Notes under the pieces: generated by a model
The model's input: only the letters and a program-made list of their open reading frames with translations
Told to the model about the DNA's origin: nothing
Database searches by the model: none
Made by a program: the position numbers and the translations under genes
Part shown: one piece after another, positions 1 through 10,069 of the stretch
Numbering within the stretch: position 1 is the stretch's first letter
How the letters are laid out: each line of letters starts with the position of its first letter
DNA from: Rhynchopus euleeides
Lineage: Eukaryota > Euglenozoa > Diplonemea > Diplonemida > Diplonemidae
Assembly (NCBI GenBank): GCA_963210315.1
Contig: OY723320.1
Coordinates: 1,302,001-1,366,000, forward strand
Reading direction: 5' to 3'
DNA: 64,000 nt

Positions 1-630
1 TGCGGGGAGGACCACCGCACCGATCGCCTTGCCGACCAGCACTGCCTCAACGACATGTTCATCAAGAAGAACGACGAGATGGGGTATTTGAAGTACGTCG
101 GGATCCCGAAGGACCCTGTGTCGTTCAACACGCCTGCAGGCAACTTCATCCGCCACACGTGGGGCACCCACGGCGGGTACACCTTCGCGCTCTTCGGGAT
201 CGACCTGATCACCCAGGGCTACCATTCGAAGGACCAGTTCATGGTGCTGCTGCTCGACATGGTCAACTCGGGTGCCCTGCGCCAGCTGCCGATGGTGGTG
301 GGCGACAACTCCCCTCCCTACACACCGAAGGGAGAGGACTGGGACACCCAGACGGAGGACATGATGAAGAAGGCTGCCGCCCTCCTGCGGACCACCTGGG
401 ACCTCGAGCACTCCCGCTCCGTGGTATCTGGCATCCCAGTCGATGTCGCTGCGAAGTCCTCCAGCGAGTGCATCGTTGTGGCCCACAGCGAACACAACTG
501 TGTGGCAGTCACTTGGAAGGTCTCTGAGTCGATGCGTGGGAACTGCCTCTGCTATGGGAGCGTGCTTGACTCCAAGCTAACGAAGGAACCATATGCCATG
601 ACCTGGACCCGTAAGACCAGTGACAACTGA
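1..630 (+). CDS. GT34-like glycosyltransferase, C-terminal part (cut by window edge)
   Basis: The frame is open from base 1 to a TGA at 628-630, giving 209 residues with no start codon in the window. It is collinear with, and by eye about 90% identical to, the C-terminal part of the complete gene at 3366-4859, starting at the same point (CGE...RTxRLADQHCLNDMF). It therefore lacks, within the window, the membrane anchor and the DxD-containing catalytic half. The conserved block ADQHCLND resembles the acceptor-side DQxxLN block of nucleotide-sugar transferases. The two genes lie head to tail, which suggests a tandem duplication. Similarity between them stops within a few bases of the stop codon, so the duplication is not recent or the 3' flanks have been replaced. 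Role by homology: transfer of a sugar in the Golgi. The substrate is unknown. Confidence 0.8.
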   Translation, partial: CGEDHRTDRLADQHCLNDMFIKKNDEMGYLKYVGIPKDPVSFNTPAGNFIRHTWGTHGGYTFALFGIDLITQGYHSKDQFMVLLLDMVNSGALRQLPMVVGDNSPPYTPKGEDWDTQTEDMMKKAAALLRTTWDLEHSRSVVSGIPVDVAAKSSSECIVVAHSEHNCVAVTWKVSESMRGNCLCYGSVLDSKLTKEPYAMTWTRKTSDN

Positions 631-1387
631 GAGTTACGTCAATTGTGGCCGGCGTGTTTCAGGCCTGTCGACGCTCATCATACCAAGCGGCAGCGCAGTG
701 AGCTGGATGCCGATCGGCGCGGGTGCACCCGCGCTGTGTGCCGGGCTTTCTGCAGGACGGCGAGAGGTCCTCGCATGGCTGGATGCTCCGAGGCGGGACG
801 ACAACCGCATCCGACACGCAGGAGGCGGGGTTACGCTGTGCGGCAGCTGTGGTGATGCTCGGCGGGAGCTGACAGGGTGGCGAACTTGTGGTCCTACACG
901 ACATGGACAACACACGCGGGGGTCAAGCAGCAGCTCAGCCCACAAAGTCGCCTGGTCACTCCGTATTAACCCCCCCCCCCCCCGGGTTAGGAGCACAAAG
1001 TGTATGGTGTCAAGGAGAGACTACATATTGCGGACAGACACCCGGTCGTATTTTAGTGATACTGTGTTGCGGTCCAACCGCCAGGCCACTGACAGACAAC
1101 TGCTGCACACCCTCCCATTGTGCATTGATCTGCCTTGTACAGCATATCTGGTGTAGTGACTACAAAAAGGAGTAACATTGCGAGAAGGTGCTGGGTGACT
1201 TGCTTTTCCCTTCACTCTCGACAACTAAAAATACCCCCCCCCCCTCTACTGCCATAGCTTCCGATAAGCGGGGGTCGGGGGTCGCAGGGGTCGGGAGGGG
1301 GGGTCGGAGGGGGTCGCCTTACTATTTCCTAAGGAATGTGGCCTGGATGGGGACCACCAATAAGGGGTGTTAATAGGTACCCCATGT

Positions 1388-1655
1388 AAAAAATGACTCC
1401 ACTGCGATCCGCACAAACTCCAAATATTCAAAAGAACGGGTTTTTGAAAAACCCGAGGAGGGGGTCGGGAGGGTCCCGCTGGGGTGGTGGGGGTGGCCTG
1501 GTGTTCCTGGTCACGTCCTCCCATGACAGTACCTGGACCAGACCCATGTTTCGTCGTTGAAGCTTGGTCCCAAGACCCACTACGATCCGCACAAACTCCA
1601 AATAGTCCAAAGAACGGGTTTTTGAAAACCCCGTGTGGGGGGTCGGGAGGGGGGC
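1388..1655 (+). repeat. Two tandem units of a dispersed repeat (core CCACTGCGATCCGCACA)
   Basis: Units start near 1388 and 1573. Each reads CCACT(A/G)CGATCCGCACAAA..., then CAAATA, CAAAGAACGGGTTTTTGAAAA and a G-rich GAGGGGGTCGGGAGG stretch. The linker between them (CATGACAGTACCTGGACCAGACCC...) recurs in diverged form between the two units at 5163-5560, so the true unit is about 190-200 bp. Further single cores lie at 1873-1905, 16657-16745 and, on the other strand, 23804-23830, 24841-24893 and 25903-25954. Confidence 0.75.
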
Positions 1656-1872
1656 CGACCACCCCATATTCCAACCCCGAGTTTCCGACCCCCCATTCTA
1701 CGACCCCCGAGAAAAAACGCGAAAATTCCGACCCGAGTTTGACCACAGTTTCAGACCCCCCATCTTCCGGATCCTGACCCCCCAAGAATGGGTCGGAGGG
1801 GGTCGGATTCCGACCCCCCTTTTCTCAATGAACCACATCCGCTTTCAGAGGTGTTCTGTGGCACCTACACCA

Positions 1873-1905
1873 ACAAAGTGACCCCACTACGATCCGCACG
1901 GAGCC
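1873..1905 (+). repeat. Isolated fragment of the GATCCGCAC dispersed repeat
   Basis: AAAGTGACCCCACTACGATC followed by CGCACGG matches the core of the units at 1388-1655, then diverges. Confidence 0.6.
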
Positions 1906-3365
1906 GCAGGAGAGGGGGAACCGCGTTTCCTCGGGAAACCCACCCGCAACGGCAATGCAGCGCCGGACGTGAGGGGGTGCGGTCAACCTCTCGTTCCTTC
2001 GCGAAGCGGGGAGGACCGGAACCGTGGTCACCTTGGGCTAAGCGGTTTGTAAGCATGCCCTCATGGTTGATGCCACCCGGGTTGGATGTAGTGCTTCTCT
2101 GCGTGACTGGGTCCCAAAAAGTGATATCGCCCAGATGTCACGTTCCAGCAAGGGGTTCTGATCCCTCGAGCTGCTCGTCAAGGCCGTGTCCACAATCGCT
2201 ATTCCCACCTCGCCTCAGGTCGGGCCCCAGCGGGGGTGCTTCAAACTTGGGGGGGGGGGGTCCCAAGAGACCTGCTATTCCCGCCACGTCGACTGATGGA
2301 CACTCGTTGCCCTTTTGGCGCAACCATTATCACACAGGCCTGTGCCAAGAGGTGCAGGAGGTTCACTCGTTCCTCAGCATAGAATAGGCAGGGATCGGAC
2401 TGTCACACATTGGGATCTTAACCGAAGAGGCATCAGACACAGATGGTTTTTGGCCACCCACCATGCCGTCTTTTCCAAAAAAAAATACATGCTGTAAACA
2501 CCACAGACGAAAACAAAGAGAGACTAGTCGAGCAATCACTCGCACAATTCCCTCAAGGTTAAAATAAACAGCGGAGTGTTGCGAGGGAACGGACATGTTC
2601 ATGAAGAACGCGCCATGACGTCGGATCAGCAATATGTGTGTGAGTGTGTATGTGATGTTGAGGATGGATCGCTCCGAAGCAAGCAAGCTGGAGTTCTGCA
2701 CCGGGGTTACCTTGGGTTTCCCCCCAGTTGGATTTTGAAGCTCTCTCGCCGCCCAGACCCCCCAGCAACCCCACCCCCGCGCCACCCCGCCTCCTGCTTT
2801 CCCTCGACCCCTGCCTGGTGTGTGGTTGGCATGTGATTCGGCCCGCTTGATGCCGACTGCAACGCGTGGAGGCTCGGCACCCTCAGAAAAGGTGTTCAAG
2901 ACGAGGAGGGGGGTGCGACCCCGCGCCGATGCAGTTTTGAAGCGAAGTGAAACGCATTTCTTCGTCTGGAAGTGCATCGCTTTGTCGACGCCGCTGCCCT
3001 GGCCGCCCCTGCATGCCAGGCTGTGTTGCCGTCTACCAGAAGATCACTTTGGGGGCTTTCGCTCAGGCAGGCTCAGGCTCGTGCAGAAAAGTTGAGTTGC
3101 CTCACAAAACGGGACGAACTGACACACACAGGGTGGGCTAGGACCCGTGCAGGGTTAACCCATCTTCAAAAGTGATCAACACACAGCAGGTAGACACGGA
3201 GCGACGGCCCCCTTTAAGGAGGTTCCCCCCCCCCCCCCCCCCCGACTTTGTTTTGTTTGGGGGAGTGTTCGCGTGGGTCGGCGCATACACCCACACATCC
3301 TACTCCACACAGGTTTCCAACACACATCAACACCCCGTGTGTTTGTTTTTTTTGTGCCCTCCGAG

Positions 3366-4859
3366 ATGAGCAGCACCTCGCGCGCGCCTGGGGCAATGCC
3401 TCCGATTCCTTCGAACACTCGCCTCGCCGGGTGGGGCATCGCTGCGGTCTGCATCTTTTTTGCCGTCTTCCACATCAGCCACATGGATACGGTTTCACCG
3501 ATAGTCCCTGCCTGCCCGAAGAGGGAAGCAGAGTCAGCCACCGCGCAGCCGAAGGGGCAGCGTCTGGAAGGGGAGCTGGCGGCCAACCCGTTTGCCGGGC
3601 AGTATGAGTTCTATATGATCGACTCTCGCTTCACAAAGCTGCGCGACCCGAAGTGGCTCCTCGAGATGGAAATAACAGCGTGGCCCTCGTGGGTGCTGAA
3701 CGCCATGAAGAACCACGTCTACTGCAAGAAGCACGGCTACAAGCTGACGCTGTGGGCTACTCCTGACGTTGCCATCTCAGGCTTCATCAACCGAGGCTGG
3801 GGCAACGTGCTCGTTGCGCAGTACATCAAGACGCAGCTGGACCTCGGGGCTTGGCCCGACCGGAGCTGGCTTGTGTACATGGACTCCGACGGCTACATCC
3901 GGCAGTCCAACACACGCGTGGAGGACTTCCTGGCGTCGGAGACCTTCTTGACCCCTCTGGAGGTGGAGCCAGCTGACGTCTCCACCAATCTCCGCGACAG
4001 TGGTAACGTCGCAAAGATTCTGAAGAAGGCGCGCAAGCTGACCAGCTCAGCGGTGGTAGAGGAGGCGGCCCTGCTCGTCGCGCCGGAGGTTCCGATCCCG
4101 GGTTGTCTCGGCGCTATCGCGGTTTATTCGTGGCTGAACTCGGGTGTGCTGTTCCTCAACATGAGGCACAACATGACGACCCACCTGCTGACGCGTTGGT
4201 CCCGGTCTGTGCTGGACCTCTGCGGGGAGGGGTACCGCACCGAGCGCCTTGCCGACCAGCACTGCCTCAACGACATGTTCGTCGGGAAGAACGACAAGCT
4301 GGGGTATATGAAGTACCTCGGGATCCCGAAGGACCCTGTGTCGTTCAACACGCCTGCAGGCAACTTCATCCGCCACACGTGGGGCGACCAGGGTGGGTTC
4401 ACCTTCGGGATCTTCGGGTTCGACCTGATCACCCAGGGCTACCGATCGAGGGACCAGTTCGCGGTGCTGCTGCTCGACATGGTCAACTCGGGTGCCCTGC
4501 GCCAGCTGCCGATGGTGGTGGGCGACAACTCCCCTGCCTACACACCGAAGGGGGAGGACTGGGACACCCAGACGGAGGACATGATGAAGAAGGCTGCCGC
4601 CCTGCTGCGGACCACCTGGGACCTCGAGCACTCCCGCTCCGTGGTATCTGGCATCCCAGTCGATGTCGCTGCGAAGTCCTCCAGCGAGTGCATCGTTGTG
4701 TCCCACCACGAACACAACTGTGTGGCAGTCACTTGGAAGGTCTCTGAGTCGATGCGTGGGAACTGCCTCTGCTATGGGAACGTGCTTGACTCCAAGCTGG
4801 CAAACGAGCCCTTCGCCATGACCTGGACCCGCAAGACCAGCAGTGACAAACAAGAGTGA
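3366..4859 (+). CDS. Type II membrane glycosyltransferase, GT34 (GMA12/MNN10)-like
   Basis: 497 residues. The start at 3366 is chosen because it directly precedes a short polar tail and a single hydrophobic anchor at residues 22-36 (WGIAAVCIFFAVF). That is the topology of Golgi type II glycosyltransferases. An upstream in-frame ATG at 3273 would add 31 residues translated from T-rich leader. The luminal part has the pattern of GT34-like enzymes: an N-terminal strand block (YEFYMIDSRF), NAMKNHVYCKKHGYKL (compare the family's 'NH..YA..HGY'), then WLVYMDSDGYI with the metal and nucleotide-sugar binding DxD at D173-S174-D175, and ADQHCLND further on. Expected activity is transfer of galactose, mannose or xylose from a nucleotide sugar in the Golgi; the acceptor cannot be told. 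A second copy lies just upstream at 1-630. No intron is needed. An AATAAA at about 5106 could serve as poly(A) signal. Family assignment is from motif order only. Confidence 0.8.
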   Translation: MSSTSRAPGAMPPIPSNTRLAGWGIAAVCIFFAVFHISHMDTVSPIVPACPKREAESATAQPKGQRLEGELAANPFAGQYEFYMIDSRFTKLRDPKWLLEMEITAWPSWVLNAMKNHVYCKKHGYKLTLWATPDVAISGFINRGWGNVLVAQYIKTQLDLGAWPDRSWLVYMDSDGYIRQSNTRVEDFLASETFLTPLEVEPADVSTNLRDSGNVAKILKKARKLTSSAVVEEAALLVAPEVPIPGCLGAIAVYSWLNSGVLFLNMRHNMTTHLLTRWSRSVLDLCGEGYRTERLADQHCLNDMFVGKNDKLGYMKYLGIPKDPVSFNTPAGNFIRHTWGDQGGFTFGIFGFDLITQGYRSRDQFAVLLLDMVNSGALRQLPMVVGDNSPAYTPKGEDWDTQTEDMMKKAAALLRTTWDLEHSRSVVSGIPVDVAAKSSSECIVVSHHEHNCVAVTWKVSESMRGNCLCYGNVLDSKLANEPFAMTWTRKTSSDKQE

Positions 4860-5852
4860 CGTCGTTGACGTGCATATCCCGCGACAACTGTGGCTGTGGC
4901 CCCTGTTTTTTGTATTACCAGTTACGAGCGACGAGGCGTAGATTTCTGGTGACGGGCGACGAAGGAAATCGTAGACTTGAGCTGTTGGGTTGTCACCTTC
5001 ATCCCACTTCTTTCACAGGGCCTCAACAGCCCTGGGACAGTAAGTGTACGCTCCAAAAATGTAATCCAGAACTGTTCTCCGTAAGTTACTGGACAAGGTG
5101 TCTCCAATAAAGCGAAGGGAGTACGACTTTGTTTCCCAGTAATAGGCGTAAATGGGCACCCCATGGCCAAAATGACCCCATCGCGATCCGCACAGATTCC
5201 AAACGTTCAAAAGAACGGGTTTTTGGAAAATCCGAGAGGGGGGTCCCGCTGGGTGGGTAGGTGGTGTGTCGTGGACTGGCTGCCTCCCAGCCACGTTCTC
5301 CCACGACCAGTCCCTGAACCAGACCCGCGTTTCATGGGTGATACTTGGCTCACACACCATCAAAATGACCCCACTGTGATCCGCACAAATTCCAAACGTT
5401 CAAAAGAAAGGGGTTTTGGAGCACCCGAGGAGGGGGTCCCTCTGGGTGGCATGGTGTGTGTCACCCAGTCACCCTTCACCCATAACCAGCCCCTGAACCA
5501 GACCGCTTTTTCATGGGTGAAGCCTCAAAAAAATCTTCACATTATTTTACGCGGAGGGGGGCCTGCTACTACATAAAGTAATCACACCTCAACTCGCTTC
5601 GCTCGTTAAGGTGTTCACTTCCTTGTTGTCTCGTGGGTGCCAGCCGGGGTGTGACGGGCAAGCCACCGAGCTTGTTGCAAAGATCGGCGTCCTTCCGGCA
5701 AAGCTGGCAGGTGGCGCTTTCATTATGTGCCACCCCACTCCACCCCAGGCAGACCCCGAGGCCGCGATGCCCCACGTTGCCATCTCTATCTTTTTTTCAC
5801 GCCACACCCACACACAACCCCAAGGCACGTCTGGTGGGACAAAACCCACATT
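4860..5852. other. Intergenic, with dispersed repeats
   Basis: No gene is supported. It contains the probable 3' UTR of the glycosyltransferase and the two repeat units at 5163-5560. The remainder (5561-5852) shows only short C- or T-rich runs. Confidence 0.55.
5163..5560 (+). repeat. Two tandem about 200-bp units of the GATCCGCAC dispersed repeat
   Basis: Units begin near 5163 and 5363, each with AAAATGACCCCA, GATCCGCACA, TTCCAAACGTTCAAAAGAA and a downstream GGGGGTCCC(G/T)CTGGGTGG. Each is followed by CCTGAACCAGACC and TTTCATGGGTGA. The same order of blocks occurs at 1388-1655, so this is a family with a long unit rather than chance similarity. Confidence 0.75.
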
Positions 5853-6636
5853 TGGGTTAATCAGGCAGGGGAAAAAAACAACAAATCACAACGAATCACA
5901 CCCGATCACAACAAATCACAACATTTTTCACTGATATTTGTTGTGACGTGTTGTGATTTGTTGTGATTTGTTGTGACAAGGTGTGATTTGTTGTGATTTG
6001 TTGCGATTTGTTGTGATTTGTTGTGATTTGTTGTTTTTGTCCTGGGCAAGACGTTAAACTACCTGGGAGGGCTTCCCCAGACCATGACGGGTGCTTGCAC
6101 CAGGAGTTTGAAACAGCCACTCATGCCTTGCGATGCTCAAGTGCCTGCTGGACCCCTATGTCCTTCAGGCCCCAAAGCAGGCAACGATATGGGAGCAACC
6201 TAACAGGGGAGGTGAAGAGGGCACGGGTCTTAGCCTGATGACACACTGCAACCTCAAGGTGACTGGCGACACCTCTCCCACAGTCTGCGGCGACTCTGCC
6301 GTGGCGACAAGGCTTCCTGTCATGGGAGATCGCTGCGTGGATCAACGTGGCACCACCCGTGTGCTCGGCAGGTTGTTCCGGCACCTGTTTTCTCCGTGTC
6401 ATGCTTTTCGTGAGCGTGTCAGGGATGTTGGCACACGCTGGGGAGGGTTCACATGATGACATAACATATATCAGAAGCACACACCCACGTGGCGCTGTCC
6501 TTGGCAGGACTTTGAAAGTGCCGCCTTGATATCCTTGTTGGATAGAACCCTCATATCACACCCTCAATCAGCTGACGATTTGTTGTGATTTGTTGTGATT
6601 TGTTGCGATTTGTTGTGATTTGTTGTGATTGGTTTG
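5853..6636 (+). mobile_element. 541-bp repeat element copy 1 with flanking TTGTGATTTG arrays
   Basis: The core, 6040-6580, starts TCCTGGGCAAGACG and ends CAGCTGACGATT. It is the same length (541 bp) as the cores at 10123-10663 (inverted) and 10708-11248, and differs from them at only one or two positions where I compared. It is bracketed by arrays of TTGTGATTTG on both sides (about 5940-6035 and 6581-6636). A left flank carries the array in the opposite orientation (about 5880-5925), preceded by AATCAGGCAGGGG, which recurs in inverted form at the right end of copy 3 (about 11318-11332). The frame H-x4-FETATHALRCSSAC faintly resembles the Cys/His tail of non-LTR reverse transcriptases, but no catalytic domain is present. 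Near identity suggests recent movement or conversion. Confidence 0.75.
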
Positions 6637-6685
6637 TGTTCGTGTTTTTTTGCTGGTGGGGGGGGGGGGGGGGGGCTCCCCCCAA

Positions 6686-7376
6686 CACGGTGGGATCTTG
6701 TAAATTTTACATGTATAACTACAAGTATATACATGTATTATACATGTATAATACTTGCATGTCAACTATTATACATGTATAATACATGTATATGCCTGAA
6801 ATATACATGTAAAATACATGTATATCAAGTAAAAATACAAGTATAATACTTGCATGTCAACTATTATACTTGTATTTTTACTTGATATACATGTATTTTA
6901 CATGTATATTTCAGGCATTTACATGTATTTTACATGTATAATACTTGTCATGCAAGTATTATACATGTAAAATACTTGCATGACAAGTAAAATACATGTA
7001 TAATACTTGCATGACAAGTAAAATACTTGCATGCAAGTAAAATACATGTATTTTACTTGCATGCAAGTATTTTACTTGTCATGCAAGTATTTTACATGTA
7101 TAATACTTGCATGACAAGTATTATGCATGTAAAATACATGTAAATGCCTGAAATATACATGTAAAATACATGTATATCAAGTAAAAATACAAGTATAATA
7201 GTTGACATGCAAGTATTATACTTGTATTTTTACTTGATATACATGTATTTTACATGTATATTTCAGGCATTTACATGTATTATACATGTATAATAGTTGA
7301 CATGCAAGTATTATACATGTATAATACATGTATATACTTGTAGTTATACATGTAAAATTTACAAGATCCCACCGTG
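6686..7376. repeat. 691-bp AT-rich perfect-ended palindrome (foldback element)
   Basis: The left end CACGGTGGGATCTTGTAAAT and the right end, its reverse complement ending GATCCCACCGTG, define an inverted repeat. Both arms consist of ATACATGTAT, ACTTGCATG and CCTGAAATATACATG modules and fold on each other about a centre near 7046. The region is strongly AT-rich in a GC-rich neighbourhood. It is flanked by a G run on the left (about 6659-6675) and a C run on the right (about 7392-7405), so even the flanks are roughly inverted. It has no coding capacity. It would extrude as a cruciform with arms of over 300 bp. Confidence 0.85.
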
Positions 7377-7705
7377 AACAAACCCCTGCAGCCCCCCCCC
7401 CCCCCATGTGGATGTTTTTTTGCGGAAGTTTAAGTGTTCCACTTGAGTTTTACAACAAATGTAGACAGCGGGTTTGTCTACTGTTGACCCCCCCCCCCCT
7501 CCGACGTTCACGACCCCCGGAATACCCCAGACCCTGCCCCCCCCCCCCCCCCGCACGGCACTTTCTTATTTCTACCCCCACATTTCGCCATAACCCCTCC
7601 CTCCCCGTTCCCCCGGCCATATCTCTCTTTGCCTTCACTTCCGACAATAAAACACCCCCCGGCTTCACCCAACCTCATCTCACCCACCCCAGTGTTGTGC
7701 ACAGT
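7377..7705. other. Intergenic, C-tract-rich
   Basis: C homopolymers lie at about 7392-7405, 7487-7499 and 7538-7552. Nothing resembling a gene is present. Confidence 0.5.
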
Positions 7706-7826
7706 GCTGGTTGTGTCTGCCTGGGAATTGATCCCCCCAGGTTCCAATGATCCTCGCTCCGTACCTGATGAGAGCCGGCGAGAGGAGGACGTAGTATGGA
7801 AGGCTCGAAACGTAGACACAACCAGC
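7706..7826 (+). ncRNA. 121-bp inverted-repeat element with hammerhead-ribozyme-like core, copy 1
   Basis: The ends are a perfect 12-bp inverted repeat (GCTGGTTGTGTC at 7706-7717, GACACAACCAGC at 7815-7826). Inside, CTGATGA (7765-7771) is followed by GAGCC, a 25-nt loop, GGCTC (7802-7806) and GAAA (7807-7810). This is exactly the conserved core and stem II of a hammerhead ribozyme. The next bases, CGTA then the 3' inverted repeat, fit a minimal stem III (A-C/G-T) with cleavage after GTA, and stem I formed by the 12-bp terminal repeat. This arrangement is known from hammerheads of Penelope-like retroelements. A CCTGGG/CCCAGG hairpin lies between stem I and the core. A second copy of identical length is at 9633-9753. 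The core match is seen directly; the fold and activity are inferred. Confidence 0.5.
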
Positions 7827-8010
7827 GGTGATTTTGTTTTGCGATACGGCAACAGTCATCGCATGCACAGCAGGTGCACGAACACCCCCCCCCCCCCCCC
7901 CATCCTGTGTGTATCCTGTGCTCATTTGTCATGATTCCTGTCCGCAGCGTTGCTTGTTTATCATATTTTCCACCCACGCCGCAGCTGTTGGGTGGTGGAA
8001 GGCAACCCAT

Positions 8011-8260
8011 CATCTGGTTCTGCTGCACAACAATACAACAGTACAACATGATTGATGACACACAGTTTTGGGTGCTTGTCGGCATCTGGTTCTGCTGCGA
8101 TGCCGGCAAGGGCTCTCGGTATATGATGACAACAGTACAACATGATTGATGACACACATTTTTGGGTGCTTGTCGGCATCTGGTTCTGCTGCGATGCCGA
8201 CAAGGGCTCTCGGTATATGATGACAACAGTACAACATGATTGATGACACACATTTTGGGT
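8011..8260 (+). repeat. 94-bp tandem repeat, about 2.7 copies
   Basis: Copies start CATCTGGTTCTGCTGC at 8011, 8083 and 8177. The second is 94 bp; the first lacks 22 bp of GATGCCGGCAAGGGCTCTCG-type sequence. Each contains CAGTACAACATGATTGATGA. The copies are almost identical. The array ends about 80 bp before the start of the gene at 8340. Confidence 0.85.
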
Positions 8261-8339
8261 CTCGCCCCGACCCCGTCTGCCGCTTGAAGCATTCAAGTGG
8301 CAGGATGAGGACGTCTCGAAGAGTGAACTCCCGGCACAA

Positions 8340-8957
8340 ATGAGGAACGGCGGGCACCGTTCGTTACAAAAGAAGCGTGGTCGGCCCTCACAGAACGAAG
8401 CTGCGTCGCAGACCGCCGCCCCAGAGACCGACTGGATAGCAGCGGAGGCCACTGCCCGTGTGAAGCATGTGTTGCTGATCGCGATTGCAGAAGTTCTCCG
8501 CGAGCTTGAGGTTTTTGCAAGCTTCACGGAAGAACAGATGCATGTGGAGTTGTCCCATGACTTCAGTCCTGGTACCTCCGAGGGCATCTGTTCCGTTATT
8601 CGTGCAGTTCTGGCGAAGATCGGTACGAGTGCGATCGGCGATGACATGCTCCGTGCAATCGTGTGCCTTCGGGAAAATCCGCAGGGGCCGTCGCCGATGC
8701 AGCGTAACTTCGTTGAGGTGCTATACGGGGATGTCCTCACCAGTCAAGTGCGTGTGTACATGAACCGGAACACTGTGCTGCTGGAGCAGAGTGCGGCACG
8801 CGGAGGCATCAGGCGGGAGGAGCTCACTTCCCGTATCCCTCTCCGTGTGCGGGAAGAGTTGAGAGCGAAAGCCCAAGAAAAGAAGGCAAAGCGGAAAGAA
8901 AAAATCGCACTGGGAGACGATGCTTCCTCGACTGTCTCGGAGTGGGATTCTTCATGA
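8340..8957 (+). CDS. Orphan protein with AT-hook-like N-terminus and basic tail
   Basis: 205 residues, not recognised. Residues 12-17 (KRGRPS) match the core of an AT-hook (RGRP), a minor-groove DNA-binding motif. The middle (about residues 30-150) looks like a compact helical domain (RVKHVLLIAIAEVLRELEVF..., IGDDMLRAIVCLRENPQG). Residues 165-195 are rich in Lys, Arg and Glu, and the end is SSTVSEWDSS. The frame stays open upstream to 8247 (PLEAFKWQDEDVSKSELPAQ before the Met). This may be the last exon of a longer gene, or the start may lie further upstream. The neighbourhood is mobile DNA (94-bp tandem repeat upstream, hammerhead-like elements on both sides), so it could be an element-encoded DNA-binding protein. 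Codon use and the lack of conflicting frames support real coding. Function is unknown. Confidence 0.55.
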   Translation: MRNGGHRSLQKKRGRPSQNEAASQTAAPETDWIAAEATARVKHVLLIAIAEVLRELEVFASFTEEQMHVELSHDFSPGTSEGICSVIRAVLAKIGTSAIGDDMLRAIVCLRENPQGPSPMQRNFVEVLYGDVLTSQVRVYMNRNTVLLEQSAARGGIRREELTSRIPLRVREELRAKAQEKKAKRKEKIALGDDASSTVSEWDSS

Positions 8958-9632
8958 TCTATGTATTTTTTTTGTTTTGTAGCTGTGTCATCGCATGATA
9001 AAATCACAGTCGGAGTTAATCATCAGGCGAACCGAGTCGTCACGTTGTTCTGGATCCTGGAGCACAACAAGCGGGTGGAAATACGGGATGGGTGTGGAGG
9101 GTGGGGCGAGGGATCAAGTGTGGGGCGGAGTGGGGGTGGGGGGCGAGGGATCAAATCACACAGCGAGCGTTACTTTCCACACACACACACACCCCCCCCC
9201 CCCCCCCCACCCAGTCTCTTGGGTTTCCTTTTCTTCGACTTCCCCCCCCCCCCCCCCACCCGGACAACTTTCTTGTTTTTCCTACCCCCCACCCCACCCG
9301 CGTCACACCAAACCCGGCACATCTCTTTTGCCTTTTCTTCATTTTTTGGACTCGGAAAAGTCGTTTGTTACTCACCGTGCTCCGCACCCTTCCTCACCTT
9401 CACCAGGCGGGGGTGCGTCAACACACGTACCCAACCAAGGGCGCGAGGTATTCAGCGAAACTTTTCTGTTGCACATACCACACTCGTGTGGCAAGGGAAT
9501 GTCTACGGTGATGTGACGGACTTGGGATTGCTACTGGCCTCCGTTACAGAGGCCACAGAGCATCCCGTCATATTTCTTGATTGGTGTAAGTGCCGACAGT
9601 GTCAGATGGGTGCCTGGTGTTGTGTGCACAGT
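8958..9632. other. Intergenic with CA and C tracts
   Basis: Contains (CA)n followed by C runs (about 9177-9208, 9242-9257). There is no supportable gene. Confidence 0.5.
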
Positions 9633-9753
9633 GCTGGTTGTGTCTTCCTGGGAATTGATCCCCCCGGGTTCCAAAGATTCTCGCTCCGTACCTGATGAGA
9701 GCCGGCGAGAGGAGGACGTAGTATGGAAGGCTCGAAACGTAGACACAACCAGC
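9633..9753 (+). ncRNA. 121-bp inverted-repeat element with hammerhead-ribozyme-like core, copy 2
   Basis: Same length and architecture as 7706-7826, exactly 1,927 bp downstream. It has the same 12-bp terminal inverted repeat, CTGATGA at 9692-9698, GAGCC/GGCTC stem II and GAAA at 9734-9737. Sequence differs in the linker, but the internal hairpin is kept: CCTGGG now faces CCCGGG, so one T-A pair becomes a T-G wobble. The unchanged core together with a tolerated stem change is the pattern expected of a folded RNA, although two copies are few. Confidence 0.5.
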
Positions 9754-10069
9754 CGTGCTTTTTACCACAACAAGACTCCTGCCAGTGCGTAGTGTTGTGA
9801 CCCTCATCTAAATCTGCTTTTTTGCTGTTGCTGCTGGGCAGGGTGTTCTCTTGATATTGCGAACGGAGTACGATTTCATGGCGATAGCAAGGATCGTTGA
9901 GGTGTACGAACGCCCCCCCCCCCCTCCTATCATGCCCCACCCCTACCCCCCCTGCGACCCGTCGTGGTTCTCAACATCATTACCTCCACACCACTACTGG
10001 GTCATAGTGCCCTGCCTCAGACCCAACGCGAAAACCACGGTAGCCACAGGAAATCCAAACAAATTCACA

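Larger units (their letters stand above)
631..3365. other. Intergenic, low-complexity and repeat-bearing DNA
   Basis: No gene could be supported in this 2.7 kb. All open frames here are short, overlap on both strands and cross homopolymers. It holds C runs (about 970-982, 1236-1244, 3227-3242), a G run near 2250, and the dispersed repeat units listed separately at 1388-1655 and 1873-1905. The last about 100 bases before 3366 are T/C-rich and may contain the promoter and 5' UTR of the downstream glycosyltransferase. Confidence 0.6.

Noticed and set aside
620-1156. 178-codon frame downstream of the partial glycosyltransferase
   Set aside because: It overlaps the end of the real gene, has competing frames on both strands, runs through a C homopolymer and has no domain-like pattern.
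6121-6480. 119-codon frame conserved in all three 541-bp copies
   Set aside because: The copies are nearly identical at DNA level, so conservation of a frame carries no information; frames are open on both strands.
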